From the NCBI GenBank assembly GCA_944472135.2, contig OX235262.1, positions 54,966,440 through 55,030,439 of the forward strand: a stretch of DNA of 64,000 bases. The letters run 5' to 3'. Position 1 is the stretch's first letter, and every line of letters starts with the position of its first letter. This stretch comes from Trichobilharzia regenti (taxonomy: Eukaryota > Platyhelminthes > Trematoda > Strigeidida > Schistosomatidae). Positions 46,751 to 57,449 of the stretch are shown in pieces. The notes below the pieces were generated by a model. That model made no database searches. It was not told the origin of the DNA and worked only from the letters and a program-made list of their open reading frames with translations. A program made the position numbers and the translations under genes.

Positions 46751-47700
46751 TATCGGTTCTAATCCTGTGTAATTTTGCCTCTAAGCCTCTCGTAAACCAC
46801 GTCTAGTTGAAAAATAATAATCACCTTTTATTCGCCGTCGCAACTATGTGGAATCAAACAAGAATTGTATCCATACAAAATTATGTATTTAAATGCGATT
46901 ATACAGCTTTTGGAATGAAATCGTCGGAAAGATATCTTTGCTAAACTTCGTGTTCTCTTCTTTCTAATTTCCATATGGGTGTTTTCCACAATTACTTTCA
47001 ACTTGGTATGAATTACAAGAGGCTTAGAAACAAAAGTTACGCAGGGATAGAACGAAGTACAGGTGTGAACAAAACGGGCATGGCAACAAATTGAAATCAT
47101 AGTTTTCAAGTTGAAATATAAGTTAGGAGGTTTGAATACAGATTACAAGAGGCATAGATACAGAAAAGTGACACAAGATTAGAATATAATTGTAAAATAG
47201 TTATTCTAAACGGATTACAAGTGTGATCAAGAAAAGCACGGAAACAAACTTAAAATAACTGATTTTACAACTGAAAAAAAGGAATAAATTGAATGAAGGC
47301 AAAGACAGCAAAATACACACACACAGAGAACAAAACAAAAAAAACTGAAGGATAAGGAAACATACCGAACTAGGTCCACGGTAGTTGTAAAGACTGGATT
47401 AGTTTCTTTTGAACACACCGCTCCGGGTTTTCGATGCATATGGCGAGAGCCTTTGATAGATTTTTATTTACTGTGTAAGGTGAAATAATTGTCACCTTTT
47501 TTTCTCCTTTAAAATTATTTCTCCACTTATCTAATATTAATTTTGCATACGTCGTAACTGTTTTCTAATCTAATGTAATCTTGTCTCTAAGCCTCTTGTA
47601 ATCTATATTCATACCTTCAAACTTTCATATCTAGTTGAAAATTATTATTATCATCTTTAATTTCCTTCATTATTATGTAAAAATTAACTAATAATTGTAC
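46751..47700. repeat. Cluster of an unnamed short repeat in both orientations
   Basis: A unit with 'TCTCTAAGCCTCTTGTAATC' and 'TATCTAGTTGAAAATTATTA' occurs in the plus direction near 46763-46830 and 47560-47660. It occurs in the minus direction near 46975-47110 and 47110-47200 ('GATTACAAGAGGCATAGATA'). The outer units are direct and the inner units inverted relative to them. No coding motif is linked to it. Confidence 0.6.
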
Positions 47701-48007
47701 TTGTGTAAACTAATGTATAAAATTGTGTTTGTACAGAGTCTGAAGGTGAAACCAGCGGATATTTCCCTTTTTTGAACTTCTGGTTCTTTTCTCTCTCTCT
47801 CTATTTTCATGATGGGCATTTTCCACGAATTGGAATATTAAGAGTATGCCTTGATTCCATCAAGTTTTGAGTATTTGTGCCAGTAATATACTGTAAAACC
47901 AGTGAGTCTCCAGAAAATCAACTGGGGTCAGTGTTTATTTCTTTCAAATGTTTTTACCCTGGCGGGCACATGTGAATTCGCAAACGCAGCTGCATTCGTC
48001 TTTCGAT

Positions 48008-48068
<61 letters not shown>
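48008..48068. repeat. (TA)n microsatellite, about 60 bp
   Basis: An uninterrupted TA run, the longest in the window. Shorter TA arrays are at 4801-4826, 26011-26040 and 42627-42650. Confidence 0.98.
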
Positions 48069-48070
<2 letters not shown>

Positions 48071-48517
48071 AATAAACTTGGCTCCTAGGTAAGCTCAAAG
48101 GAAGGGTTCCTCTTAGTCCTTGTTCGATTCGTTGTGATATACTATCGCCTTTGAACGTAAACTGAATAAAGACTTTCTTATACTCGACTATAGTGACATG
48201 TTTTCTTTTACTATAACTTCTTTCATACCTTAGTAAGCATTTCTTTGAATAAATGTTTCTAGAAAAGCTTGCTAGCTGCTTGCGGTTTATCTTTGGAACA
48301 AAGTATCCGCGTCCTTATCGATAGCTGTTTGTGTTTCACTAGAAAGAAACTAGAATAGTTTAAATGTTATGAGATCTTGGTATCCTGAGGTGTATATATC
48401 AAAATAATTTCGTTGAACATATTTCTCAATGACTACTTACTCTCAAATCCCAGTTATGGTGGTTCACTGTTTCGCATAAATGATATGCAGTCATTATATA
48501 GTATGTCAGTTTATTAG

Positions 48518-48690
48518 ATGGTTAGAAGCAATCGGCCACGGGGAGCCTTGGACATAGGTTTCGTGCTAGTTCGCACTGATCAGCAAGGCGTACCTGCAAC
48601 CTCAAAGTAACTGTTGTGTAAAGCTGAGTAGTTAATTGTCCTGACGCGAAAAGAGAAAAATCAGAAGACCACCACTTTCGCAATGATACG
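48518..48690 (+). repeat. Repeat of family D
   Basis: 'GATGGTTAGAAGCAATCGGC', 'CTTGGACATAGGTTTCGTGC' and 'CAGCAAGGCGTACCTGCAAC' form a dispersed repeat. A second, more decayed copy is at 10460-10625. No promoter boxes or coding motif were recognised in it. Confidence 0.5.
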
Positions 48691-49171
48691 TGTATTTTCC
48701 AATAAGGAGAATTGACTGTCACACAAGTGTGTGAGTGAAAGGGCACTTGGTGTGTGGACAAGAGTTTAAAAGTGTACAATGCAAGAGTATATATGAAAAT
48801 GACTAATATACATGAACCAATAAGACAGATAGTCGCTTTTCTTACCACCATTGGGTTCTGATTGCTTGTAATGTCATGTAACAAAAACGTCATACATTGT
48901 TTATTTAGTTAATAGACAAACAAAGCATATTGTGAGTTATAATAGAATATCGATCAATATACACATAGCAAAATATATCAGACTGTCAAAACAAAGTAGA
49001 CATCATGTGACTACATATTAGTAACTCATGTCCCTTCAGACACTCGAGGTTGCGTCCCTGAATGCTGCAGTAGGGGACGTTGCCACTTTGTTTTTCAGGC
49101 TAGCGACTGATCTTATGTATTGGATATTTTTGACTGGACACTAGTCACTAACTAGTGTCACAATCTATATT

Positions 49172-49390
49172 TGATTGCATGGAGGATTTCATTATGAGCT
49201 GACATCAGTTGGAGAACCAGTGAAAAACCTGGGAGTATTGGACAGCTGTTTCATCCTAGCTCTTCGGGACTCTTCATCAGTATGCACCCACCGGTGTTCG
49301 AATCCAGGACCTTCTGGTTACAAGGCCAGCGAGCTCGTAGACCATTCAGCCACTGTGGTCTGATCCAATGGTCCTTGAATTCTAACTTCA
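49172..49390 (-). repeat. Hammerhead SINE (family B) copy
   Basis: The minus strand has head 'CAGTGGCTGAATGGTCTACG', B box 'GGATTCGAACACC', then 'GGTGCATACTGATGAAGAGT', a stem II longer than usual ('CCCGAAGAGCTAGGAT'), 'GAAACAGCTGTCCAATACTC' and the 3' body. The core has the AGA insertion also seen at 3178 and 63941. Confidence 0.8.
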
Positions 49391-49954
49391 GTGAGTTTGT
49401 TAACATAGACTATAAAACAGGATTTATCAGTGATAAAGAGAGATGCTTTTTATCTTCGTTTGAAAGGTTAAATCAGTGTTCTTTGTTTACAACATTCTTT
49501 ATGCCGTTTTTTCTTTAACTTATTTTTAAAATTTTTCACATAAAGCAAAACGGCGCAGTGCATTTCATTGATGAACAACAGTTAACTAGAGTTAGTCAAC
49601 CTGTGAATCAAATAAGTTAATTAGACCGATTTATATGATTATTATGATCATTGACCTATTTATTGGTCAGAATACACGTAAAACTGACACCTACAAACAT
49701 AGAGGATTTTTAAAATAAAGTTTATGGGTAAATTTTTAGACTAAACATTCAATTAGTAAGCAAAAGTGAATAACGGTATAAACCAACTGGTGAATAGTAA
49801 TAATTATTATTTTCACTAATTTATTTGAAGTAAACTTTTAATAAAAATTTCAGAGATTAGGGAATAATTTTTTAACTCTTTGAAATTTTTCAGCCTTACA
49901 CCAGAGGAGATCAATGAAAGTAGATTTTCATGTTTTTCAAATCGACCATTCCTT

Positions 49955-50158
49955 TGTGTTCCAGGTGGAACAGAGAGCTTCAAGCTTTTCGGCTTTGAAG
50001 TTTCACCACAGCTTGTTCAGTTTCTACGGAGTGTGATTATTAGCCTCATGCCCAATCTTAAATCAACGCTTAATGCTGGACAGCCAATTAATGAATACAT
50101 CGGCCGCGCGTCTTCGGTTAAAATTGTATACCTGAACCATCGACGCACTGACCTGTCA
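49955..50158 (-). repeat. SINE family C, decayed copy
   Basis: On the plus strand the 3' end 'GTTCCAGGTGGAACAGAGAG' opens the element, followed by body words in reverse ('ATTAGCCTCATGCCCAATCT') and a head remnant near 50100-50158. The B box is lost. Confidence 0.6.
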
Positions 50159-50179
50159 TAAAATGTAAACAAGTAGGTT

Positions 50180-50505
50180 ATAGATGAGGCAGTAACTCAT
50201 CGAAGAAGACTTTGCGAAATGGTCACGCTATGTCATGAATTGGCAGAAGTTCGAATTCAAGGACTGGTCATTGGATTGGGTCCCAGTGGCTGAATGGTCT
50301 ACGAGCTCGCTGGCCTTGTAACCGGAAGGTCCTTGGTTCGAGCCCTGGAGGTGAGTGATTACTGATGAAGAGTCCCAAAGAGCTAGGATGAAACAGCTGT
50401 CCAGTACTCCCTGCAGGTTTTCCAGTGGTTCTCTAACTAATGTCAGCTCATGATGAAATCCTCTATCCAATCAAACAAAATCCCTACAAAACCAACACTT
50501 GAAAA
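50180..50505 (+). repeat. Hammerhead SINE (family B), full-length copy
   Basis: The order is as at 2915: 'GATGAGGCAGTAACTCATCG', 'GTCATGAATTGGCAGAAGTT', head 'CAGTGGCTGAATGGTCTACG', B box 'GGTTCGAGCCC', core CTGATGA (50362-50368), then a stem II with GUCC/GGAU, GAAA (50390-50393), stem III ACAGCTGT and the 3' body to 'AAAACCAACACTTG'. Confidence 0.85.
50355..50410 (+). ncRNA. Hammerhead ribozyme motif in SINE
   Basis: CUGAUGA (50362-50368), AGA insertion, stem II GUCC...GGAU, GAAA (50390-50393), palindromic stem III and the cleavage triplet GUC are all present. The motif is intact apart from the insertion, and activity is uncertain. Confidence 0.55.
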
Positions 50506-50762
50506 TAGGTGATATGATGAAGAGAATCTCTGCAAACCAGAAATAAAAATTAAATCTAATGCTAACTTGCAGCAAACTATAGAATGCATTTCCTGTGGTT
50601 CTCTTGAGAAATCATGACAGGTGAGGTCCACTAAGTAGGGTTTAATAACAAATATACTTCAATGACATTGGCTGGCAGTGCCACTAAAATTCGTGAGATT
50701 TCAATTCATTCATAACTGGATTTCATCCTAATTTCACCATGTGATCCGGAGGTTGTGGGTGA

Positions 50763-51720
50763 GTACTGCAAAGATTAGAATTAATAGTTCTACCTATAAT
50801 TAAACCGAAAATCTGGGTACGTTACGTTGATGATAAATTTTTAATAATTAAGAGAAATGATTTAGAATATACCCATAAATTAATAAACAACATATTTGAA
50901 GATATCAAATTCACAAGAGAAGAAGAATTAGATATCAAAATCCCATTTTTAGATGTCTTAATCAGGAGAACCAAAACAGGAAATTTAGAGAAACAAGTAT
51001 GTAGAAAATCAACGCACACAGATCAGATACTCAACTATGCTAGCAATAATCGAATTACTCACAAAAGAAACTGTGTGCAGACATTGTTTAACACAATTCA
51101 AACACACTGTAGCACTCCAGAGTTGAAAAGAATGGAAGAAAAATACCTAAAAACAGTCTTCAAGAAGAATGGTTATCCACAAAATTTCATCAAAAAGTGT
51201 TTAAAATCGAATCACAACACCATCAAGGAACCATCATCAAAGACTACAAGAAAATTCATTCTACCATATATAAAAATATCTCTGAAGTAACAGCTAGAAT
51301 ACTGAAACCGTTTGAAATAGATAGAGCACAGAAGCCAGTCAAATCACTTAATTCGATATTATGCAAACCGAAAGATCGAACAGAAAAAGGAGATAAAATT
51401 TTAATACCATTTACAAAATAAATTGTAGGAACTGTAACGGACATTACATCGGCCAAAGTGGGCGTTCCATTAGAATCAGAATCCAGGAACACAAATCAGC
51501 CGTGAAAAGATACGATATATATTCTTTCATATCAATGCATATAGACAATTATGGACATCAGTTTGATCAGGATAATGTTGAAATCTTAGACAGAGGAAAC
51601 ACCAAAAGTGCCATTGAATTCCCTCAAGCCTGATACTCAAACGAATATACAATTAACAAAAACGCTAATGTAGACCAAATTTACCAACTAATAAAAAGTA
51701 AATCAGGTGACCAGAAAGTT
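50763..51720 (+). pseudogene. Penelope-like retroelement: RT palm/thumb plus GIY-YIG endonuclease
   Basis: The RT part reads 'KPKIWVRYVDDKFLIIKRND' (catalytic YVDD), then 'DIKFTREEELDIKIPFLDVL', 'QVCRKSTHTDQILNYASNNR' and 'FKKNGYPQNFIKKCLKSNHN', the usual order of a Penelope-like RT. A frame change near 51260-51285 leads to 'SEVTARILKPFEIDRAQKPV'. A second leads to the endonuclease 'YKINCRNCNGHYIGQSGRSI', 'RIRIQEHKSAVKRYD' (YIG followed by the Arg/Glu-His pattern of GIY-YIG nucleases). One stop replaces the expected Trp after 'SAIEFPQA'. The 5' part of RT is missing. These elements copy themselves by target-primed reverse transcription. This copy is dead but young enough to keep every motif. 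Confidence 0.85.
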
Positions 51721-53224
51721 TAAAATCCAAGCGAATGGAAATTTTTCAATACATATGTAAAGATGGTTACCGGGAGACGAAATTATATCACTCATGAAGA
51801 AATTTAAATCACTTGACTTTATGTTAAAAATTGCGCTGAAAGGGGATGTTGTCCAGAAGGATGACGAAAGCTCCACAACTAAACCAACCAGCTCAGAGAA
51901 CACTATTAATTGCAAATCATCCACTTGAGCTACAAATCTTCTCTATTATTTCTGTTGTAAGCCCAATGTATGCCCATCTTCTCACTTTCTACGCTCTTCT
52001 CTAATTATTTGTTTTTGACTAAATAATGTGCACAAATCAACTTCCAAATGATAAATGACCTAACTCCTCATAATTAGTGTGATTAAAATCCATCAATCAG
52101 AAGTGAGATACAATCACTGAATTGAGTGATACAATATGACTGTGAATCTTAATATTTAAACTCCATAAGGAAGAAGTCGTAAACAAGAGGCTACTTCATC
52201 ACTTCAGTGAAAGCATCTTCTGTACACCTATCACTTTCATACAAATTTAGACATCTCTTGAAATTAGTAATTATTGACTTGTATAGACTTATTACCTTGT
52301 CATTCGATGTAAACAGCTAACTGTCTATGAGACAGTTGTTCATCCTTTTAAACTAAAAGGTTAGTTAAGAAAAATAATAACAAAAAGAACAGAAAAGAAA
52401 AGAAAACAGCCTGAGGATAGATAGATGAAGCCTTGATGTCAGTCTTTTTTTTTTGTTCACCACCCATCCTCCTACCCCAGAATATTCACAGGCGTATGAA
52501 TTATTTTTTCATACAAATTGTATTCAACAGTCAAAAATACGCTGGCGTCAGTTTCTATCAACAGTTTCATATACATCTTTAGGATTAAATTTTCAGTGGA
52601 TGACAGTTTCATATTCATGTTAATCATCTTCCAGATAGTAACCAACGTCAGTGTCTAATTGTACATTATCGATCAAATAGTTTAAAGGAAGAATATAGGA
52701 TAACTGTAGGTATTCAGTAAGAAGTTTTAAAGTTTATGACTAGACTCTAGTGACTGTCATAAATTATCTTTAAATTCATAGGAAGTTAGCTCTTTTCCTC
52801 ATACAATCTAATCTTGGTTACCTTAAAGTTGAAAGTATTACATTTTAAATTATTGGCGTTCAAACTGACTTTTATTAGTAGTGGAAACGGGGAAATAAGT
52901 AAAGAGGAAGTCACTATCTAGTTAAGTAAGAGTAGGAGGTATATAAGGTTCACGCATACATATATCTTAAATTGTCCCTGTTAAAATAGGAGAAGAGACA
53001 GTGAAGTGAGTGTTTCTCATGTTATCTGTTCGCCAGACCCTAATGTGGTGTAAAGCATAGACATAAAGTCACGAAAGAGAAGAAAGTAGAACACTGGTTA
53101 GGTAAGCAGGTGTCTTCAGTTAAATTCCAAGAATAGGTATTTGTGGGCCAAGTCTTTGAAAAAAATCAGTCTTTTCATCTTTGTCAATATCACGTCTCAG
53201 CAGTTGTTGTCCTTCTTGAGTCAA
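51721..53224 (+). other. Penelope-like 3' flank and AT-rich stretch without a gene
   Basis: The first 200 bases may still belong to the Penelope-like element (a Ser/Asp-rich reading with 'DDESSTTKPTSSENTIN' follows the endonuclease). The rest shows no motif. Confidence 0.4.
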
Positions 53225-53425
53225 ACAGTGGTGGCACAGTGGTTAGGACTCTCGCCGACCATGCACATGGTCCGGGGTTCGAGCCCACACCGGCGCACAC
53301 CTGATATCTATGGTCGGCCTGCAAAATTTGGGCTACCGATATCCATGTTGAAAATTCCATACTTGTACCAAAAATACAGTGTGGAATCAAGCTGTAAATC
53401 AAAAAAATAAAAAAAAAACAGGTGA
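53225..53425 (+). repeat. SINE family A copy
   Basis: The head 'GTGGCACAGTGGTTAGGACT', B box 'GGTTCGAGCCC' and full body are followed by an A-rich tail at 53400-53420. Confidence 0.85.
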
Positions 53426-53657
53426 CGCCTAGATACTTTATTGGAAGGGAAGAAACAGAACACACTGTTTAGTGTTTGCATGCCGTTATAATAAATTCAA
53501 GTCACATCGCTGGAGTTTTATTGGTGATGCTGCTAGTCAGACAGAACTTAGTTTTCATATCTGATACTTGTGATTCATTAATCATGTGAAGTTAACCTAC
53601 AATTAGCTGTCAGTCTTCACCTTCTCAGTTCAATTCCTCTGGCTTTCTCACTGAGGG

Positions 53658-53850
53658 GAATGGTGGCACATTGGTTAGGACTCTAGCCAACCATGCACAT
53701 GGTCCAAGGTTTGATCCCCTGCTGACGCATACCTGATATTTATGGTCGGCCTGCAAAATTTGGGCTACCGATATCCATGCTGAAAATTCCATACTTGTAC
53801 CAAAAATACAGTGTGGAATCAAGCTGTAAATAAAAAATAAAAAAATAAAA
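53658..53850 (+). repeat. SINE family A copy with damaged B box
   Basis: The head is 'GTGGCACATTGGTTAGGACT' and the B box is changed to 'GGTTTGATCCC'. The body and tail are complete. It lies about 230 bases from the previous copy, in the same orientation. Confidence 0.82.
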
Positions 53851-54481
53851 TAAATAAATTCAAAATATTAGTCGTGTGCTGTCATTTGGTGAAGTAACAA
53901 GAAAAAGAATAAAAACCCAGTATAATTTAGATCTAAACTATCTTCATTGTCTCCTGCTGAATATCTCCATCCAACCAGCGTGTCAGTTTCAATTGTCATT
54001 ATTCTTTATATACAATAAAATTGCGCTTTCTTCATTTGATTTCATGTTTTCAGTTCTGTGAACCTTAAATCAAATTTGCGATTCAAGATATGTAATGTAG
54101 ATAGTTCGAGGTGAAATTTCACTGCATTTTATTTTACAAACTGAGATTACTTGCATCACAAAATGTTATCTGAGTGACAACATAATTGGTAGTCAAGAAT
54201 GTAGACATAATTGTATTACTCTATGTACCACTGATTGAATGATATGAGTAATGAGAATGTAACTAGCAATTTATGATATGATTGGTGTCCACCTACGCAT
54301 ATCAGCTAACCAGTCAGTAGCATAGAGCGTCACGTAAACAATAACGGGGCTCACAGCTTTTTACACATTAAATCCAGCTAACAGCTACCACTGAGCCGGT
54401 AATAGTTAGAAATCTCAAGGTATTGATAAAAGCAAGAGGGTAAGAGTTCTATTATTTCATACATTTGGTTCCCTTGATAAA
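53851..54481 (+). other. Stretch without a recognised gene
   Basis: Only short frames are present, with no motif on either strand. Confidence 0.4.
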
Positions 54482-55006
54482 TTTTGATAGAGAAAGAAAG
54501 ACCAGATTTGCAGTATAAAATGATATCATTCTATTTCACAGGTTCTCATCAGCTGCAAACTACCTGAAATTACAATGGTTATAAATAATAACATTTCATA
54601 CTTCATTGTTTGAAAGGTATTAGAGAAAACATTATAAGGTGAACGCATCTGGAATATAAGTATTATAATCTAAGTCACCATCAATTTATATACTATCAAA
54701 CTATGAGAGGAGAAAAAAAGAGGGGGGGTGAGAGAAGACAGAAAACAGAAAAATCGAATAAACAGTGTCAACATGGCAACTCAAGAAGGTCAAGGTTCAT
54801 CAGTTTGAAAACTTGCTTAGTGAGTTGAGCTCACTAGTGTGTATGACTAATCAGTGTAATGAAAGTGATATGGTTACCAAGGTAGTGAGGGATTGACCAC
54901 ACTCTCTTTCTGTATGCATAAGTTTGGTCTGTGACGTTTGATTGCAATTGCTTCAGCGAATCGTAGTAGATTCTCTGTCCTTTGTATGTTTAATATTTTG
55001 AAGGAT
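54482..55006 (-). repeat. Left arm of a 525-bp inverted repeat (Penelope-like tail)
   Basis: Every stretch compared is the exact reverse complement of 55223-55747. The coordinate sum is constant at 110229, so there is no net indel. The minus strand of 54874-55006 encodes the end of a Penelope-like endonuclease ('LLRFAEAIAIKRHRPNLCIQ'). The rest is its 3' untranslated part, with a hammerhead-like motif at 54507-54559. Confidence 0.95.
54507..54559 (-). ncRNA. Hammerhead-like motif (mirror of 55670-55722)
   Basis: This is the exact inverted copy of the motif described at 55670-55722 and reads on the minus strand. Confidence 0.4.
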
Positions 55007-55222
55007 CGTTGTGTTCGTATTCCATGGGGAATTTGATGTTTGGGTGGACCTTATTTAGGCGGTCATATATGCATGACTCATGTCGTTACAAAACAACAAA
55101 AGTATCATCGACGTATCGACGGTAGTATGTTGTTCCATTCATAGCGTCACTCAGTCTTGTCTGTTCGAGATAGCAATTACCAGACACCTTGTGGATACGG
55201 GTCATTTTGTCGAGATTTCTAA
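55007..55222. mobile_element. Spacer of the inverted repeat: divergent Penelope-like RT and endonuclease pieces
   Basis: The minus strand (about 55131-54990) reads 'YYRRYVDDTFVVL', a stop, then 'CIYDRLNKVHPNIKFPMEYE', the RT catalytic YVDD region. The plus strand from about 55155 reads 'CLFEIAITRHLVDTGHFVEI', the endonuclease just before its C-terminus. So the two arms were joined to different parts of the element. The minus copy has lost the RT thumb and most of the endonuclease. Confidence 0.75.
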
Positions 55223-55747
55223 ATCCTTCAAAATATTAAACATACAAAGGACAGAGAATCTACTACGATTCGCTGAAGCAATTGCAATCAAACGTCACAG
55301 ACCAAACTTATGCATACAGAAAGAGAGTGTGGTCAATCCCTCACTACCTTGGTAACCATATCACTTTCATTACACTGATTAGTCATACACACTAGTGAGC
55401 TCAACTCACTAAGCAAGTTTTCAAACTGATGAACCTTGACCTTCTTGAGTTGCCATGTTGACACTGTTTATTCGATTTTTCTGTTTTCTGTCTTCTCTCA
55501 CCCCCCCTCTTTTTTTCTCCTCTCATAGTTTGATAGTATATAAATTGATGGTGACTTAGATTATAATACTTATATTCCAGATGCGTTCACCTTATAATGT
55601 TTTCTCTAATACCTTTCAAACAATGAAGTATGAAATGTTATTATTTATAACCATTGTAATTTCAGGTAGTTTGCAGCTGATGAGAACCTGTGAAATAGAA
55701 TGATATCATTTTATACTGCAAATCTGGTCTTTCTTTCTCTATCAAAA
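55223..55747 (+). repeat. Right arm of the 525-bp inverted repeat (Penelope-like tail)
   Basis: The plus strand encodes SKSFKILNIQRTENLLRFAE, 'AIAIKRHRPNLCIQKESVVN' and a stop at about 55355, in frame with the endonuclease piece in the spacer. This makes the right copy longer and more coherent than the left. The 3' part ends at CTATCAAAA. Confidence 0.95.
55670..55722 (+). ncRNA. Hammerhead-like motif in the Penelope-like tail
   Basis: Stem I is UUUGCAG (55670-55676) with CUGCAAA (55716-55722). The core has CUGAUGA (55677-55683) and GAAA (55692-55695). Stem III is a self-complementary stretch AUAGAAUGAUAUCAUUUUAU with one G-U pair, and the cleavage triplet would be AUA (55713-55715). The segment between the core halves (GAACCUGU) does not form a proper stem II, so this is at best a decayed or minimal ribozyme. 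Confidence 0.4.
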
Positions 55748-56084
55748 ATTCTATTATTAACTGTTTTGGGCTTTTAAAAAGGGGTTTTATTGTAAGAAAG
55801 ATAAATCCCCTTTAACTGAAGAAATAAAAGCTGTGAAAATTTCAGTTCATCAGCAGCTCCCAAAATGATGCACTGAATATTTTATACAGGGATAAATTAC
55901 GATTGTTGAATTATAGACTTTGACTGGGAGTTATTCACTTCATTGTGCTCATTTGGTTTTCTGTTAAAAGGTTTAACTTTCACGTATACTGCGGCGAAAC
56001 TGTCAGAACTAATAGTAAATTGGTAAAAAAAATAATACTTTATAGCTGCCGATATATTTCCATCATTTTTCTTATGATTTCTTT

Positions 56085-56175
56085 TCATTCCCCTTCATTC
56101 TAAGTGGAATAAAGGGCTGCAGCTCATGAAGTTCCAGCAGTGGTGACTGCTCACATCAAGTCCAATCTACCTTCT
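56085..56175 (-). repeat. SINE family C fragment
   Basis: 'CATTCTAAGTGGAATAAAGG' and 'TGAAGTTCCAGCAGTGGTGA' match the 3' end of family C in reverse. The head is missing. Confidence 0.5.
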
Positions 56176-56224
56176 TTTCCACACTTTGTATGGGCTAGTA
56201 AACTTGACAATGAACCACCTACTC

Positions 56225-56340
56225 AAAGCGTGAACTATCTTTTCGTCCTAATTAGGGGCTATTCGTTCATGCGTACCTATAACCCAAACGAGAATGGAAT
56301 TCAAGACCTTCAGGTTGTGAGGTGATCCACTTGACCTTCC
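56225..56340 (-). repeat. Hammerhead SINE (family B), strongly diverged fragment
   Basis: On the plus strand 'TTTTCGTCCTAATTAGGGGC', 'TTCATGCGTACC' and 'TCAAGACCTTCAGGTTGTGA' follow the reversed order ribozyme, linker, tRNA-like head. The core is no longer intact. Confidence 0.55.
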
Positions 56341-56469
56341 AAACACTGAAAGTTTCTCAATGAGAGTTGATTATGATAAGTTCAGTGTATCTATCGCCTT
56401 ATTTGACATACGCTTCGTATTCGATTTCATCACATAATTGAGCTTTCCCCTTCCCCCTCTTTTTTTTCT

Positions 56470-56700
56470 TCCTACGCGTTCCCAGTAGAACATGGGGCTT
56501 CAAGCTAGTGACTTGAAATTTCTGTAGCAGTGTTTAATTTTACATGATGGGGTTGCTAGCCTCATGGCCAACCTTTCCTCTTCACCAGCATTATTTCTGG
56601 CTTAGCGAGGTAAAGGAGTGCATCGACCGGGGATCGAACCCCGGAACATGTGCATGGTCGGCGAGCTTCCTAACCGCTGTGCCACCGACGCGATCCTCCT
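56470..56700 (-). repeat. Chimeric SINE: family C body with family A-type head
   Basis: The minus strand starts 'GCGTCGGTGGCACAGCGGTT' and has B box 'GGTTCGATCCC', as in family A. It then runs into 'GCTAAGCCAGAAATAATGCT' and 'GGCCATGAGGCTAGCAACCC', the family C body, ending 'AAGCCCCATGTTCTACTGGG'. Confidence 0.75.
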
Positions 56701-57449
56701 CTTTATTTGTCTTTTCCTAAGCCAAAAAGAAATACTTTTCTCCCTCCTAGCCAACTTTTTTGTTTTATCAGTCCTGACAAAAGCATGAAATTTAGATATC
56801 ATTTTCTAAAGTGCATGCGTGAAGTGGTCAGGCCATATAAAGTCTTCAACAGTAAGGAGATTTTAAGCTATGGAGATGATGGTAATTGAAATAAGCATAT
56901 AATATTTTCCATTATTCTTCTAACATTAATTCAGTCAGTAAACCCATTGTCTGCTTATCTCACATAACGACATATTTATTTCAATGTCTTAACAAAATTG
57001 AGGAAGGAGAATTTTATTGCTGCGTCGCATTGCATTACATTACTGCAATGTAAAGAGAATGTTTGGCATATATCTGTAAAAATTACTTTCACACTTAGTA
57101 GTGATCTTAACAACGGACTACCACTTTGCTCTTCTGCATCCAAACTCATAAGTGGTGTCTCTGGTTACATGATCTCTGTCCTAAGCAAGCAAAATGATCG
57201 TTCAGCTTTAACCCTACTGTTGATTACATCGTATTTTACTGATTGTAAGTGTTGGTTTCTTTCCACTATTACTTACTAATGTCATCATTTATTAAACGTC
57301 ATGCTTTATTTAATGTCTGTCAAAAGTTTAAGCATTATAGAATAGACCAAATAAATTATAATTTTATTTTAGTACTATACACACAATGATAAGTTTTTGT
57401 GTTTGGCAATATTTCGGGTAAAATTACTGCCTGAGATAACACTGGTTAA

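Noticed and set aside
48008..48068. CRISPR or satellite array
   Set aside because: A simple TA microsatellite; there are no spaced repeats anywhere in the window.
48522..48893. 123-residue minus-strand frame as a membrane protein
   Set aside because: It overlaps repeat family D, has no motif and no exon signals.
50600..50640. Separate SINE family based on 'GACAGGTGAGGTCCACTAAG'
   Set aside because: It matches 2715-2780 only over a short stretch. There is not enough to define a family.
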